NCBI GenBank assembly: GCA_001298575.1
Contig: LJCV01000252.1
Coordinates: 86,576 to 150,575 of the forward strand
Length of the DNA stretch: 64,000 nt
Direction of reading: 5' to 3'
Source of the DNA: Actinobacteria bacterium OK074
GTDB taxonomy: Bacteria > Actinomycetota > Actinomycetes > Streptomycetales > Streptomycetaceae
The position numbers were made by a program, and so were the translations under genes. Of the stretch, positions 27,501-35,908 are shown in pieces. The notes under the pieces are model-generated. The model did no database searches. It saw nothing but the letters and a program-made list of their open reading frames with translations, and was not told the DNA's origin. Position 1 is the first letter of the stretch. The number at the start of each line of letters is the position of its first letter.

Positions 27501-30500
27501 GGCGAGGGCGCCGGCGGCGGCGAGCGCGACGAGTTCGCCGTAGCTGTGCCCGGCGGCCATGTCGGGCCGGACGCCGGCGGTGGTGAGCAGGGCGTGGGCG
27601 GCGAGGCCGGTGATGCCGAGGGCGGGCTGGGCGGCCCGGGTGTCGGTGAGCGCGGCCCGCTGGCGCTCGCGGGCGGCCTCGTCGAAGGCGGTGGGCGGGT
27701 AGAGGACGCCGGCGTGGGCGCGGCCGAGTTCGAGGTAGTACTGGAGTTCGGGGAAGGCGATGAACACGTCCGCGAGCATGCCGGGCCGCTGGCTGCCCTG
27801 GCCGGGGAAGAGGAAGGCGACCTTGCCGTCCGCCGCCTCCGGCCGCGCCAGGTGGATGCCGGCCGCCGGGTCGTGCTCCCCGGCCAGGACGCGGCGCAGC
27901 TGCCCGGCGAGGCCGTCGACTTCGGTGGCGACGACCGCGGCCTGCACCGGCTCGTGGCTCGCGTCGGCGCGGCGGGCCGCGCTGAGGGCGAGGTCGCGCA
28001 GTCGCCAGGGGCGGCCGTCGGCCTCGGCGGCCTTGAGGACGTCCTCGACGGTGCGGCGGATCGCCGCCGGGTCCTTGCCACGGAAGAGGAGCAGTTCGGC
28101 GGGCCAGGCGTCCAGGCTCTGCTCGGGCGGCACGGCGTCGCCGTACGCCTCAAGGACGACGTGGAAGTTGGTGCCGCCGAAGCCGAACGCGCTCAGGCCC
28201 GCGATGCGTTCGGCGGGCGGGGCCGCCCAGGGGCGGGCCTCGGCGTGGAAGGCGAAGGGGCTGCTGTCCTGCTGCCAGGCCGCGTTGGGCCGGTCGATGT
28301 GCAGGGTGGGCGGCTTGACTCCGGTGTGGAGGGCGAGGGTGGTCTTGATCAGGCCCGCGAGTCCGGCGGCGCACTTGGTGTGCCCGATCTGCGACTTGAC
28401 CGAACCGAGCGTGGCGCCGCCGACATCGGCCCCGGCCTCGGTGAACACCTCGCTGAGGATGGTGAGTTCGGTGCGGTCGCCGACGACGGTGCCGGTGCCG
28501 TGGGCCTCGACCAGGCCGACCTCGGCGGGTGAGACGCCCGCGTTGCGGTACGCGCGCTGGAGGGCGAGGCGCTGGCCCTCGGGGCGGGGCGCGGTCAGGC
28601 CCAGGGCGCGGCCGTCGCTGGAGCTGCCGACGCCCTTGATGACGCCGTAGATCCGGTCGCCGTCGCGTTCGGCGTCGGCGAGGCGCTTGAGGACGACGCA
28701 GGCGACGCCCTCGCCGAGTGCGATGCCGTCGGCGGAGTCGTCGAAGGCGCGGGAGCGGCCGGTCGGGGACAGCGCGTGCACGGAGGAGAAGAGGACGTAG
28801 TCGTTGATGCCGTTGTGCAGGTCGGCGCCGCCGCACAGGACGACGTCGCTGGTGCCGCCGACGAGTTCCTTGCAGGCCACGTCGACGGCGGCCAGGGAGG
28901 AGGCGCAGGCGGCGTCGACGGTGTAGTTGGCGCCGCCGAGGTCGAGGCGGTTGGCGACGCGGCCGGAGATGACGTTGGCGAGCATGCCGGGGAAGGAGTC
29001 CTCGGTCAGGCCCGGGAGTTGCTCCTCGACGCCGTCGGGGACCTTGCCGTAGTAGGCGGGCAGGACCGCGCGCAGGGTGGTGGCGTTGGAAAGGTCGCTG
29101 CCCGCCTCGGCGCCGAAGACCACGGAGGTGCGGGCCCGGTCGAAGCTGCGGCCCTTGTCGCCGTATCCGGCGTTCTCCAGGGCGCGCCGGGCGGCTTCGA
29201 GGGCGAGGAGCTGGACGGGTTCGATGTGGCCGAGGGAGGCCGGCGGGATGCCGTAGGACAGCGGGTCGAAGGGGATGCGGGGCAGGAAGCCGCCCCACTT
29301 GGAGGTGGTGGCGCCGTCGCCCTGCTCGTCGTAGTGGACGGCGGGGTCCCAGCGTTCGGCGGGGACTTCGGTGACCGCGTCGTGGCCGCCGAGGACGTTG
29401 GCCCAGAAGGAGGCGACGTCGGGGGCGCCGGGGAACATGCAGGCCATGCCGACGACGGCGATGTCCAGCGGCCGGGGCGCCTCGGCGGTTTCCGGTTCGG
29501 CCAGGCCGAGTTCGGTGCGCAGGCGGGCCGCGCCGGCGGCGAGGAAGGCGGTGGCGCCGTCGGTGACCGAGCGGTGCAGGGCCTCGACGGTGGTGGTGGC
29601 CGAGCGCAGGACGACGACGTCTCCGGCCATGAACATGCCGTCGCTGAGCTGGCGTTCCTCGCCGACGGGGACGGGTGCGCCGGTCGCGGAGTCGCGTTCG
29701 ATGCCCTTGCTGGCGATGCGCAGGCGGCCGACATTGAGCTGTTCGAGCTCCTCCCAGACCCGGCGGTCGGCGGCGCCCTCGGCGCGCAGCCGGGCCTCGT
29801 GGGCGCGGTAGCCGTCGGTGAAGGCGCTCGGTACGCAGCGGGTGGCGTGGCCGGGCGCGGTCTCCAGGAGGGTGGTGGCGGTGGCGTCGACGACCTGCCG
29901 CTGGAACAGGGGCTGGATCGCGCCGCGTTCGACGGCCTCCCGGGTGAACAGGTAGGCGGTGCCCATCAGGACGCCGACGGCCGCGCCGCGTGCGGTCAGC
30001 GGGGCGCCGAGGGCGGCGATCATGGCGGCGGAGCGTTCGTCGTGGACGCCGCCCGCGAAGAACACCTCCAGGCTCGCGGCGGTGGCGTCGTCGGCGCCGT
30101 CCAGGAAGTCCTCCAGGACGGCGAGTTGGGCCTCCCAGAGGGGGAAGCTGTGGCGCGGTCCGACGTGGCCGCCGCACTCGGAGCCCTCGAAGATGAAGCG
30201 CCGGGAGCCGGCGTCGAGGAACTGCTTGAGCAGTCCGGGCGACGGCACGTGCAGGAAGGTGCGGATGCCCTCCTGTTCGAGGGCCTCGGCCTGGGCGGGC
30301 CGGCCGCCCGCGATGATCGCGTGGCTGGGGCGCAGCTCCCGTACGGCGTCGAGCTGGGCGGCGCGCAGGTCCTCCGGGGCGAAGCCGAGGACGCCGACGC
30401 CCCAGGGCCGCTCGCCGACGGCGGTACGGGTCTCCTCCAGCATCAGCCGGGTCTGTTCGCCGGTGGCCAGGGCCAGGGCGAGGAAGGGCAGGGCGCCGTC

Positions 30501-31487
30501 CTCGGCGACGGCGGCGGCGAACCGGGCCTGGTCGCTGACCCGGGTCATCGGGCCCTGCGCGAGGGGCAGCCGGGTGCCCAGCGCCCGGCTCATCGGGGAG
30601 TCCGCGGCGAGGGCGCGGGCGGGGGTGTCGTCGCGTACGGCGTCCTGGATCGCCTCGGTCAGGGCGCGGACCGTGCGGCCGGTGTCGCCGTAGCGGTCGG
30701 CGAAGCGGGCGGCGAGGAAGCCGTCCTGGCCGACGGGCAGCAGCTGGGTGCGCAGGTCGTGGGCGCCGAGCATGCCCGACACGGCGGCGGGGTCGGCGGG
30801 TACCTGCGGGGCGTCGGGGCCGCGGCGGTGCAGCACGCGGTGGCCCGCGACGAGGGTGGTCTCGGAGCCGTCCATGGAGCGCAGCACGGCAGCCGCGGCC
30901 TCGGGCAGCCGGGACTCGGCGAGCAGGGCGAGCTGGCTGTCGAGGACGACTCCGGCGGCGCCGCCCGCGACGACGGCCGCGGCGCTGCGGGGGCCGATGC
31001 CGCCCGCGGCCCACACGGGGAGGTCCACGTCGGGGTGGTTCAGCACCTGCTGGAGCAGGACGAAGGTGCTCAACTCGCCGACGCGGCCACCGCTCTCGCT
31101 GCCGCGGGCGATCAGCCCGTGCGGCCCGGCGCGGACCGCGTCGAGGGCCTGGGCGAGGTCGGTGACCTCGACGAGTACGCGGTGGGCGGCGACGAGGTCA
31201 CCGGCGCTGAAGGGGGCGTCGACGGCCAGGACGACGGTGTGCGGTCCGCCGTCCGCCGCGATGTCCGCGGGCGTCATGCGGCAGCCGGCCCCGACGCGTA
31301 CGCCGAAGGCGCCGGGGGCCAGCCGTCGGACGCGGGTCAGCGCCTCGCGTGATCTTCGGTCACCGCCGCCCAGGTCGAGGATCCCGAGCCCGCCGGCGCG
31401 GCAGACCGCCGCGGCCAGCCTGGCGTCGGGCTCGGCGAACGGGGTGATGCCAATGATCATGTCCGTGGCGCGCGCTGCAGACGTCAT
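24525..31487 (-). CDS. Iterative type I PKS: tandem FMN-reductase-like barrels-KS-AT-ACP-KR
   Basis: A 2320-residue synthase. Residues 1-290 and 300-600 look like two successive FMN-dependent TIM-barrel domains of the nitronate monooxygenase/PfaD enoyl-reductase kind (PVWAAGGIGPRSAAAVVAGG; LPLAQGPMTRVSD; EGSECGGHVGPR; FFAGGVHD). KS 672-1115 (C861, H996, H1036). AT about 1222-1550 (S1315 in GHSYGE, H1423). One ACP near 1700-1780 with the PUFA-type motif LSIDSIKRAEI (S1733). KR about 2040-2310 (GGARGIT 2048-2054, Y2234, N2238 in DYAAAN). No DH, which the partner protein supplies. The ATG at 31487 has GGAG upstream; sequence beyond it loses coding character. Confidence 0.92.
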   Translation of the reverse strand: MTSAARATDMIIGITPFAEPDARLAAAVCRAGGLGILDLGGGDRRSREALTRVRRLAPGAFGVRVGAGCRMTPADIAADGGPHTVVLAVDAPFSAGDLVAAHRVLVEVTDLAQALDAVRAGPHGLIARGSESGGRVGELSTFVLLQQVLNHPDVDLPVWAAGGIGPRSAAAVVAGGAAGVVLDSQLALLAESRLPEAAAAVLRSMDGSETTLVAGHRVLHRRGPDAPQVPADPAAVSGMLGAHDLRTQLLPVGQDGFLAARFADRYGDTGRTVRALTEAIQDAVRDDTPARALAADSPMSRALGTRLPLAQGPMTRVSDQARFAAAVAEDGALPFLALALATGEQTRLMLEETRTAVGERPWGVGVLGFAPEDLRAAQLDAVRELRPSHAIIAGGRPAQAEALEQEGIRTFLHVPSPGLLKQFLDAGSRRFIFEGSECGGHVGPRHSFPLWEAQLAVLEDFLDGADDATAASLEVFFAGGVHDERSAAMIAALGAPLTARGAAVGVLMGTAYLFTREAVERGAIQPLFQRQVVDATATTLLETAPGHATRCVPSAFTDGYRAHEARLRAEGAADRRVWEELEQLNVGRLRIASKGIERDSATGAPVPVGEERQLSDGMFMAGDVVVLRSATTTVEALHRSVTDGATAFLAAGAARLRTELGLAEPETAEAPRPLDIAVVGMACMFPGAPDVASFWANVLGGHDAVTEVPAERWDPAVHYDEQGDGATTSKWGGFLPRIPFDPLSYGIPPASLGHIEPVQLLALEAARRALENAGYGDKGRSFDRARTSVVFGAEAGSDLSNATTLRAVLPAYYGKVPDGVEEQLPGLTEDSFPGMLANVISGRVANRLDLGGANYTVDAACASSLAAVDVACKELVGGTSDVVLCGGADLHNGINDYVLFSSVHALSPTGRSRAFDDSADGIALGEGVACVVLKRLADAERDGDRIYGVIKGVGSSSDGRALGLTAPRPEGQRLALQRAYRNAGVSPAEVGLVEAHGTGTVVGDRTELTILSEVFTEAGADVGGATLGSVKSQIGHTKCAAGLAGLIKTTLALHTGVKPPTLHIDRPNAAWQQDSSPFAFHAEARPWAAPPAERIAGLSAFGFGGTNFHVVLEAYGDAVPPEQSLDAWPAELLLFRGKDPAAIRRTVEDVLKAAEADGRPWRLRDLALSAARRADASHEPVQAAVVATEVDGLAGQLRRVLAGEHDPAAGIHLARPEAADGKVAFLFPGQGSQRPGMLADVFIAFPELQYYLELGRAHAGVLYPPTAFDEAARERQRAALTDTRAAQPALGITGLAAHALLTTAGVRPDMAAGHSYGELVALAAAGALAPETLLELSAERAEAILAATGGADPGTMAAVAAGAEDVAQALRTAGAPDTVVLANHNSPKQTVISGPTEDVTTAVRLLREAGLGAKRIPVACAFHSPLVAGAGERFAAVLAEKTVHAPEFTVWSNRTATPYTEDADAVRAELAAQIGAPVGFVAQIEAMYEAGARVFVEAGPGTVLTRLVGQILGDRPHTTVACEPRANSGLAGWLDALAQLALAGQPVRTGRLLSGRDAVDAVRTPAPKRPGWTVDGHLVRTAAGDLLPGALAPARRVVETTVTTNHPYGGPGDRDARIAEFLRTSREMVSAQRDVLLTYLGGAPGQYIPAPAALGPVPQPQYAPVRAQYAAPAELAAPVEQSAPEPVAAEPAAAVTEDDVQQVVLEIISERTGYPVDMIEPDLDLEADLSIDSIKRAEIAGELAKRLGIAGDATALDDAELEELAKARTAASVTGWLTARITPATEDAPAAEQPEPQAAEPEEAVPVAAAAAARPADEPPVTGEAPKRLQLQPVALAEPDASADPVAVLTGKRFVLLGDGDGDSEGTARTVAARLAAHGALAQTLAASHELTDAEGPVDGVLYLGGLTAAGAPVLPDAFPVVKAVLGRNPRWFLAVRPAAGDAAPDLKSAGLHGLFRTVVREYPDTVARIVGVDDTAPAAVADALFAELLAPEPAPVVLRTAAGRHGLELVETPLGALATSGAGPAGEGAAEAAALGLDRESVVLLVGGARGITAKFAATLASASRCRIELLGRTPEPAGPEDAAVAAAGTPAELRAALARSGAGLKPAEVNRQAELILAQREIAATLAELTALGSEVRYRSVDFREQDAALQAVKEIHAEHGRLDGVVYAAGVIEDRLIAEKTTESFQRVYGTKTSGATTLLAALAELPNGPGFAVLFGSISAVLGNRGQVDYAAANDALESLGADWAARTGNRALTVHWGPWAPTGGHTGMVSPELGREYARRGIKLIDPEEGTAALLRELAWGDESVRAVTYTSSGW

Positions 31488-31582
31488 GATTCTCCGAATG
31501 CACGGGGGAGGACTGCACGGTGGGGGGTCTGGGACAACGGGAATCCAAGCAGGGGGACGGGTTAAATGACGTGCGGGAACCC

Positions 31583-31603
31583 TGACGCGTGGCGGACGCG
31601 TCA
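31583..31603. promoter_or_regulatory. Perfect 8-bp inverted repeat in the PKS leader
   Basis: TGACGCGT and ACGCGTCA flank GGCGG, giving a perfect dyad with an 8-bp arm and 5-bp loop. It lies between the candidate PKS promoter and the PKS start codon, about 100 bases before the ATG. It could be an operator for a pathway regulator or an mRNA hairpin. No regulator gene adjoins the cluster, so a partner cannot be named. Confidence 0.5.
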
Positions 31604-31648
31604 TCTGCCCGGATGCCTTTTCCTAACTCACAGATGAAACTCAGGCCG

Positions 31649-31678
31649 AAGCTAGCGCCGTGGTTACCAACCGGTCAA
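31649..31678 (-). promoter_or_regulatory. Candidate promoter of the PKS operon
   Basis: Read on the minus strand, TTGACC (31678-31673) is followed after 18 bp by TAGCTT (31654-31649). These match the -35 and -10 patterns of the main actinobacterial sigma factor. Transcription would begin near 31642, giving a 5' leader of about 155 bases that contains the perfect dyad at 31583-31603. Confidence 0.4.
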
Positions 31679-32289
31679 CGTCGGCAGGGTGCGCCAGTAT
31701 GCCACCGACACAATTCAGCCACGTGGACCCGGCCGACGCAAGGGCGGAAATCTCGGTCAATTGGCTTCAGTTCCGACGCCAGTTGGGCCCGCGAACAGCC
31801 CTGACACAGGCGCATCAAAGTGTTGAAACACCGCAACACATTCACCGATGGCTCACATCCGCGAAACACTCCCGATCACCTTGCCGGGTCCGGTAAATTC
31901 CCCATGTCCATGCCACCGTGGCCTGATCAAACCGGACGAACATCCGAAGGATCGCCCAATTCGCCCGTATCGCGTCAGGTGATCGTCAGGAACACGTCAG
32001 GGAAGCCGAGTCGCCCCCGGGCGCCGAATGCCGATAAATCCGATCGATCTCGGCAAGGGGCCTGTGCCGCTTTCTCCCCGTGAAATTCACTTCCGACCGT
32101 CCCACACACCGACCGGCAAACAAGAGTTTTCCCGACGGCAACAGAAGGCGGCCGATTGTTCCAAAGGGTCCAACCGGGACGCGCAAAGGATCTGCACACC
32201 GTCTCCACATTCCTTTATGTAACTTTTATGTGCGATATACGCACCCTCGACCATTTCACCCATACCGCATGCATCACTGTGCCCGGCCG

Positions 32290-32319
32290 ACCGGCCGTGC
32301 GGCGCCGCCCCCGGCCGGT
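32290..32319 (-). terminator. Possible hairpin terminator after the CitE-like gene
   Basis: ACCGGCC and GGCCGGT form a 7-bp stem around a 16-base GC-rich loop, starting in the stop codon of the lyase gene. No T-run follows on the minus strand. Actinomycete terminators often lack one, but this keeps confidence low. It would end the ten-gene transporter/hydrolase unit. Confidence 0.35.
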
Positions 32320-33149
32320 CAGCGCACCCGGCGGCGTTCGGCCAGGGCGAGCACGCGGCGGGCGTCCGCGACGACCGCCGCGTCCACGAAACGGCCGTCC
32401 GCCAGGGCGGGGGCGCCAGCGTCCGCGGCGGCCGCCCCGGCCACCTCCAGGGCGGCGGCCACCTCCGCGGGCGTCGGCAGGAACGCCGCCTCGATGACCG
32501 GCAGTTGCCGCGGGTGGATCGCCGTACGGCCGAGAAAGCCCAGCGCCCGGCCCTCGGCACAGGAGCGGGCCAGGCCCTCGGTGTCGCGGACGTCGGGGTA
32601 GACGGACTGCGGCGGCGGCGCGAGCCGCGCCGCGTGGGCGGCGACCACGGCCCGGCCGCGCACCCAGGCCAGGCCCGCGCCGTCCCGCACCCCCAGTTCG
32701 GCGCGCAGGTCGGCCTCGCCGAGCGCGATGCCCCGCACGCACGGATGCCGAGCGATGTCGTAGGCGTGCTCGACGCCGAGCGCCGATTCGAGCAGCGCGT
32801 ACAGCGCCGGCACCTCGGCCGACCAGTCCGCGACCCGCCCGACGGCCTCGGTGGACTCCACCTTCGGCAGCCGCAGCGCGTCGAGGCCGGGCAGCGGGGT
32901 CAGGGCGCGCACCTCGCGTTCGGCCAGCGGGCCGTCGAGGCGGTTGACGCGGACGTGCACCGGCACCTCGTGCTTGTCGGCGAGGAGTTCGGCGGTCGCG
33001 TCCAGTGCGTACGCCTTGCGGTCGGGGGCGACCGCGTCCTCCAGGTCCACGACGACGACGTCGGCGCCCGCGGCCAGCGCCTTGGTCACCACCGCCGGGC
33101 GGTCACCGGGGACGTACAGCCAGGTCAGGGGTACGCAGTGGCCGTTCAC
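32319..33149 (-). CDS. HpcH/HpaI-type CoA ester lyase (CitE-like)
   Basis: A 276-residue TIM-barrel lyase of the citrate lyase beta / malyl-CoA and citramalyl-CoA lyase family. Motifs: TWLYVPGDRP at the start, ADVVVVDLEDAV with the Mg-site Glu/Asp, LRLPKVES, LLESALGVEHAYDIA and ALGEADLRAELG. It would cleave a 3-hydroxyacyl-CoA into a 2-oxoacid or aldehyde and acetyl- or propionyl-CoA. GTG start with 4-bp overlap to the CoA transferase upstream, so the two act as a pair: the transferase makes the CoA ester, the lyase splits it. Confidence 0.88.
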   Translation of the reverse strand: MNGHCVPLTWLYVPGDRPAVVTKALAAGADVVVVDLEDAVAPDRKAYALDATAELLADKHEVPVHVRVNRLDGPLAEREVRALTPLPGLDALRLPKVESTEAVGRVADWSAEVPALYALLESALGVEHAYDIARHPCVRGIALGEADLRAELGVRDGAGLAWVRGRAVVAAHAARLAPPPQSVYPDVRDTEGLARSCAEGRALGFLGRTAIHPRQLPVIEAAFLPTPAEVAAALEVAGAAAADAGAPALADGRFVDAAVVADARRVLALAERRRVR

Positions 33150-34372
33150 AGGGCGCCCTCCGCGCGCAGGGCGGCGATGTCCGCGGTGGTCAGGCCGAGC
33201 GCGGCGAGGACCTCGTCGGTGTCGGCGCCGTGCGCGCGGCCGGTCCAGCGGATGGCTCCGGGCGTCTCGGAGAGCCGGAACAGGACGTTCTGCATCCGGA
33301 CGGTGCCGAGGTCCGCATCGGGCAGTTCGGTGATCGAGCCGAGGGCGCGGTACTGCTCGTCGGCCATGACGTCGCGGATGTCGTAGACCGGCGCGATGGC
33401 GGCCTCCGCCTTCTCGAAGGCGGCGAGGGCCTCGTCGCGGGTGTGCGCGGCGATCCACGCGCCGACCGCCCCGTCGAGTTCGTCGGCGTGGGCGGCGCGG
33501 CCGGTGCCGGTCGCGAACCACTCCTCGCCGACGTACTCGGGGTGCCCGACCAGCCGCATCACCCGCTCGGCGATCGACTGCGCAGACGTCGACACCGCCA
33601 CCCACCGCGCGTCGCTGGTGCGGTAGGTGTTGCGCGGGGCGTTGTTCACCGACCGGTTGCCGGTGCGCGGCTGGACGTAGCCGAGCTGGTCGTACCAGAT
33701 GGCCTGCGGGCCGAGGACCGCGAGCATCGGCTCGATGATCGCCAGGTCGACGACCTGCCCCCGCCCGGTCGCGTCCCGGCCGCGCAGCGCCGCCATCACG
33801 GCGTACGCGGTGGCCATCGCGGCGATCGAGTCGGCGAGGCCGAACGGCGGCAGCGTGGGCGGCCCGTCGGGCTCCCCGGTGGCGGCGGCGAACCCGCTCA
33901 TGGCCTCGGCGAGGGTGCCGAAGCCGGGCCGGTGCGCATACGGCCCGAACTGCCCGAACCCGGTGACCCTCGCGAGCACCAACCGCGGGTTGACGGCGGC
34001 GAGTTCGTCCCAGCCCAGCCGCCACTTCTCCAGCGTGCCGGGGCGGAAGTTCTCCACCAGTACGTCGGCGTCGGCGGCCAGTTTGAGCAGGACCTCGCGC
34101 CCGCCGGGGGTGGACAGGTCGAGGGTGATGTTCCTCTTGTTGCGGCCCAGCAGCTTCCACCACAGCCCGACGCCGTCCTTCGCCGGGCCGTGCCCGCGCG
34201 AGGGGTCGGGTTTGCTCGGGTGCTCCACCTTGACGACGTCGGCGCCGAAGTCGCCCAGCAGGGTGGCGCACAGGGGGCCGGCGAAGAGGGTGGCGAGGTC
34301 GAGGACGCGCAGACCGTCGAGGGGGCCGGGCGGGGGAACGGATCGTCGGGATCGGGTGTGCTGCTCGTTCAT
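33146..34372 (-). CDS. Family III (CaiB/BaiF) CoA transferase
   Basis: A 408-residue CoA transferase with the standard order of motifs: LDGLRVLDLATLFAGPLCAT (18-37), GADVVKVEHP, NKRNITLDL, ADVLVENFRPG, and the nucleophile D181 in FGLADSIAAM. It follows the last ADP-ribosylglycohydrolase gene by 18 bp and is coupled by 4 bp to the CitE-like lyase. Transferase plus lyase pairs degrade C4-C5 hydroxy-diacids such as citramalate or malate; that substrate class is inferred. Confidence 0.9.
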   Translation of the reverse strand: MNEQHTRSRRSVPPPGPLDGLRVLDLATLFAGPLCATLLGDFGADVVKVEHPSKPDPSRGHGPAKDGVGLWWKLLGRNKRNITLDLSTPGGREVLLKLAADADVLVENFRPGTLEKWRLGWDELAAVNPRLVLARVTGFGQFGPYAHRPGFGTLAEAMSGFAAATGEPDGPPTLPPFGLADSIAAMATAYAVMAALRGRDATGRGQVVDLAIIEPMLAVLGPQAIWYDQLGYVQPRTGNRSVNNAPRNTYRTSDARWVAVSTSAQSIAERVMRLVGHPEYVGEEWFATGTGRAAHADELDGAVGAWIAAHTRDEALAAFEKAEAAIAPVYDIRDVMADEQYRALGSITELPDADLGTVRMQNVLFRLSETPGAIRWTGRAHGADTDEVLAALGLTTADIAALRAEGAL

Positions 34373-34390
34373 GCGGTCAACTCCGCTCGT

Positions 34391-35908
34391 TCATGCGGTC
34401 GACTCGGCGGTGAGCCGGGCCAGTTCGTCGAAGCCGATGCCGTCGAAACCGGCGACGGTGGTGGCGAGGCGGTTCTTGAGCGGCGCCGTCCAGCGCTCGT
34501 CGATCGCGTCCGGGGAACCGGCCAGCAGCCCCGCGATCGATCCGGCGCTCGCCCCGTTGGAGTCGGTGTCCCAACCGCCGGACACCGCACGGCAGATGGA
34601 GCCGGTGAAGTCGCCGTCGGCGTGGGTGAGGGCGGCGGCGAGCAGGGCCGCGTTCGGCAGGACGTGCACCCAGTGGTGGTCGCGGCCGTAGCGGGCGTGC
34701 AGTGCGTCGACGACGGTGGCGAACCCGGCGGCGGTACCGGTCGGTTCGGCGCGGGCGGTGTCGATGCCGAAGCGGATCGCCCGCGCGTAACGGGAGTCGG
34801 GCGGCACGAAGCGCAGTCCGGTGGCCAACGCCTCGTGCACGGTGGTGGGTTCGGGCCCGGCGGCATGCGCGACGACGGCGGCCACGAACACGGCGCCGTA
34901 GACCCCGTTCGCCGTGTGCGTCAACGTCGCGTCCCGGTGCGCGAGTTCGGCGGCCCGGGCCGGGGCGCCCGGGTTGGTCCAGCCGTACACGTCGGCCCGG
35001 ATCTGCGCCCCGATCCACTCCCGGAACGGATTGCGGTAGGTGGCCGTGGCGGGCGGCTCCACCCCGCAGAGCAGATTCCGGTAGGCCACCCGCTCCGCGG
35101 TGAAGGTACGCCCCGCGGGCAACTCGTCGAGCCACAACGAGGCCACGTCCGCGGTACTGAACCCGTGCCCGTACCGCTGAAGCAACAACAGCCCCAGCAA
35201 CGGGTAGTTGAGGTCGTCGTCCTCGGGCATCCCGTCGATGTTCTCGACGAGAGAGGTGGGCCGGGACCGCCGGTTCCAGGGATGGGCGGCGGCGACGGCG
35301 GGGTCCAGCCCGACTTCGGTGAAGTAGCCGTTCAGGGGCCAGTTGGCGGTGGAGCCGGCGATGGCCCGAATACCGGCGAGGGAGACCTTCTCGACGGGTT
35401 TCCCGAGCAGACACCCTACGGCGCGCCCGAGCCAGGCGGCATGAAGCCGGGGAATGACGGCGGACGACTCGGGGACCGCGGCGGACGGTCCTTTCAACTC
35501 CCGGCCCAGGGTCGCCCCGTAAGGGGCGCGGGACTGTATTGAATGTGCGGCTACCGCCGCGTGGGCGCGACCAGCCACAACGGACCCGCACCCGCCAACG
35601 AACCCATTCTCCCGAGACCCCAGGCGCACCCCCTCGTACGCAGGACACAAGGCAGCAATGCCACCCAACTCAGTCGGCTCCCCCGCGGCAGGCGGAATCT
35701 CAGCCAACTCGTCCAGCAACACCCCCGCCAACACCCGAAGTTCGGGCGAGACCGGCACCGGGGACGCCCCCACCCGCTCGGGCGCCGCACAACCCCCCGC
35801 CGCCAACCACCGCCGCTCCACCGAAGCCGCGCAGCGACCGTCCTGCGCGGCCTGCCGCAACTCGTGCCCCACCAGATCCTCCGGCTGCACCCACGTCAAC
35901 CGCAGCAT
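34391..35908 (-). CDS. ADP-ribosylglycohydrolase family protein, long form
   Basis: A 505-residue member of the DraG/ARH fold. About 150 N-terminal residues of unknown fold precede the catalytic core, which starts LHAAWLGRAVGCLLGKPVEK (155-174). First metal motif is EDDD at 229-232 (the usual TDDT is replaced), second is GGWDTDSNGAS with D447 and D449. Both acidic clusters for the two Mg ions are kept. The ATG shares one base with the stop of the next paralogue upstream. It would hydrolyse an N- or O-glycosidic ribosyl bond; substrate unknown. Last of four tandem paralogues. Confidence 0.87.
   Translation of the reverse strand: MLRLTWVQPEDLVGHELRQAAQDGRCAASVERRWLAAGGCAAPERVGASPVPVSPELRVLAGVLLDELAEIPPAAGEPTELGGIAALCPAYEGVRLGSRENGFVGGCGSVVAGRAHAAVAAHSIQSRAPYGATLGRELKGPSAAVPESSAVIPRLHAAWLGRAVGCLLGKPVEKVSLAGIRAIAGSTANWPLNGYFTEVGLDPAVAAAHPWNRRSRPTSLVENIDGMPEDDDLNYPLLGLLLLQRYGHGFSTADVASLWLDELPAGRTFTAERVAYRNLLCGVEPPATATYRNPFREWIGAQIRADVYGWTNPGAPARAAELAHRDATLTHTANGVYGAVFVAAVVAHAAGPEPTTVHEALATGLRFVPPDSRYARAIRFGIDTARAEPTGTAAGFATVVDALHARYGRDHHWVHVLPNAALLAAALTHADGDFTGSICRAVSGGWDTDSNGASAGSIAGLLAGSPDAIDERWTAPLKNRLATTVAGFDGIGFDELARLTAESTA

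Larger units (their letters stand above)
31488..32318. other. 831-bp gene-free region, GC-poor for this window
   Basis: No reading frame here has the G/C-rich third positions or a family signature of the flanking genes. Short open frames on both strands (for example 31589-31804 and 31820-32083 on plus) lack ribosome sites and are rejected. The base composition is clearly lower in GC than both neighbours. It holds the candidate promoter and dyad of the PKS operon and the possible terminator of the lyase gene. Confidence 0.7.

Noticed and set aside
21992..28532. Two long plus-strand open frames opposite the PKS genes (21992-24550 and 24522-28532)
   Set aside because: Antisense shadows of KS, AT and KR domains; Gly/Val/Ala-rich with no family signature.
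28150..31014. Long minus-strand frame inside the first PKS in another reading frame
   Set aside because: Arg/Pro-rich out-of-frame translation of the same DNA; the PKS frame has clear catalytic motifs.
16377..31487. Arsono-polyketide type cluster
   Set aside because: That known actinomycete class also carries hglE-like PKS genes, but no arsenic-handling or phosphonate-mutase-like genes lie in this operon.
31589..32222. Several short frames in the gap upstream of the PKS operon
   Set aside because: No ribosome sites, mixed codon use and no recognisable domain; the region is better read as regulatory.
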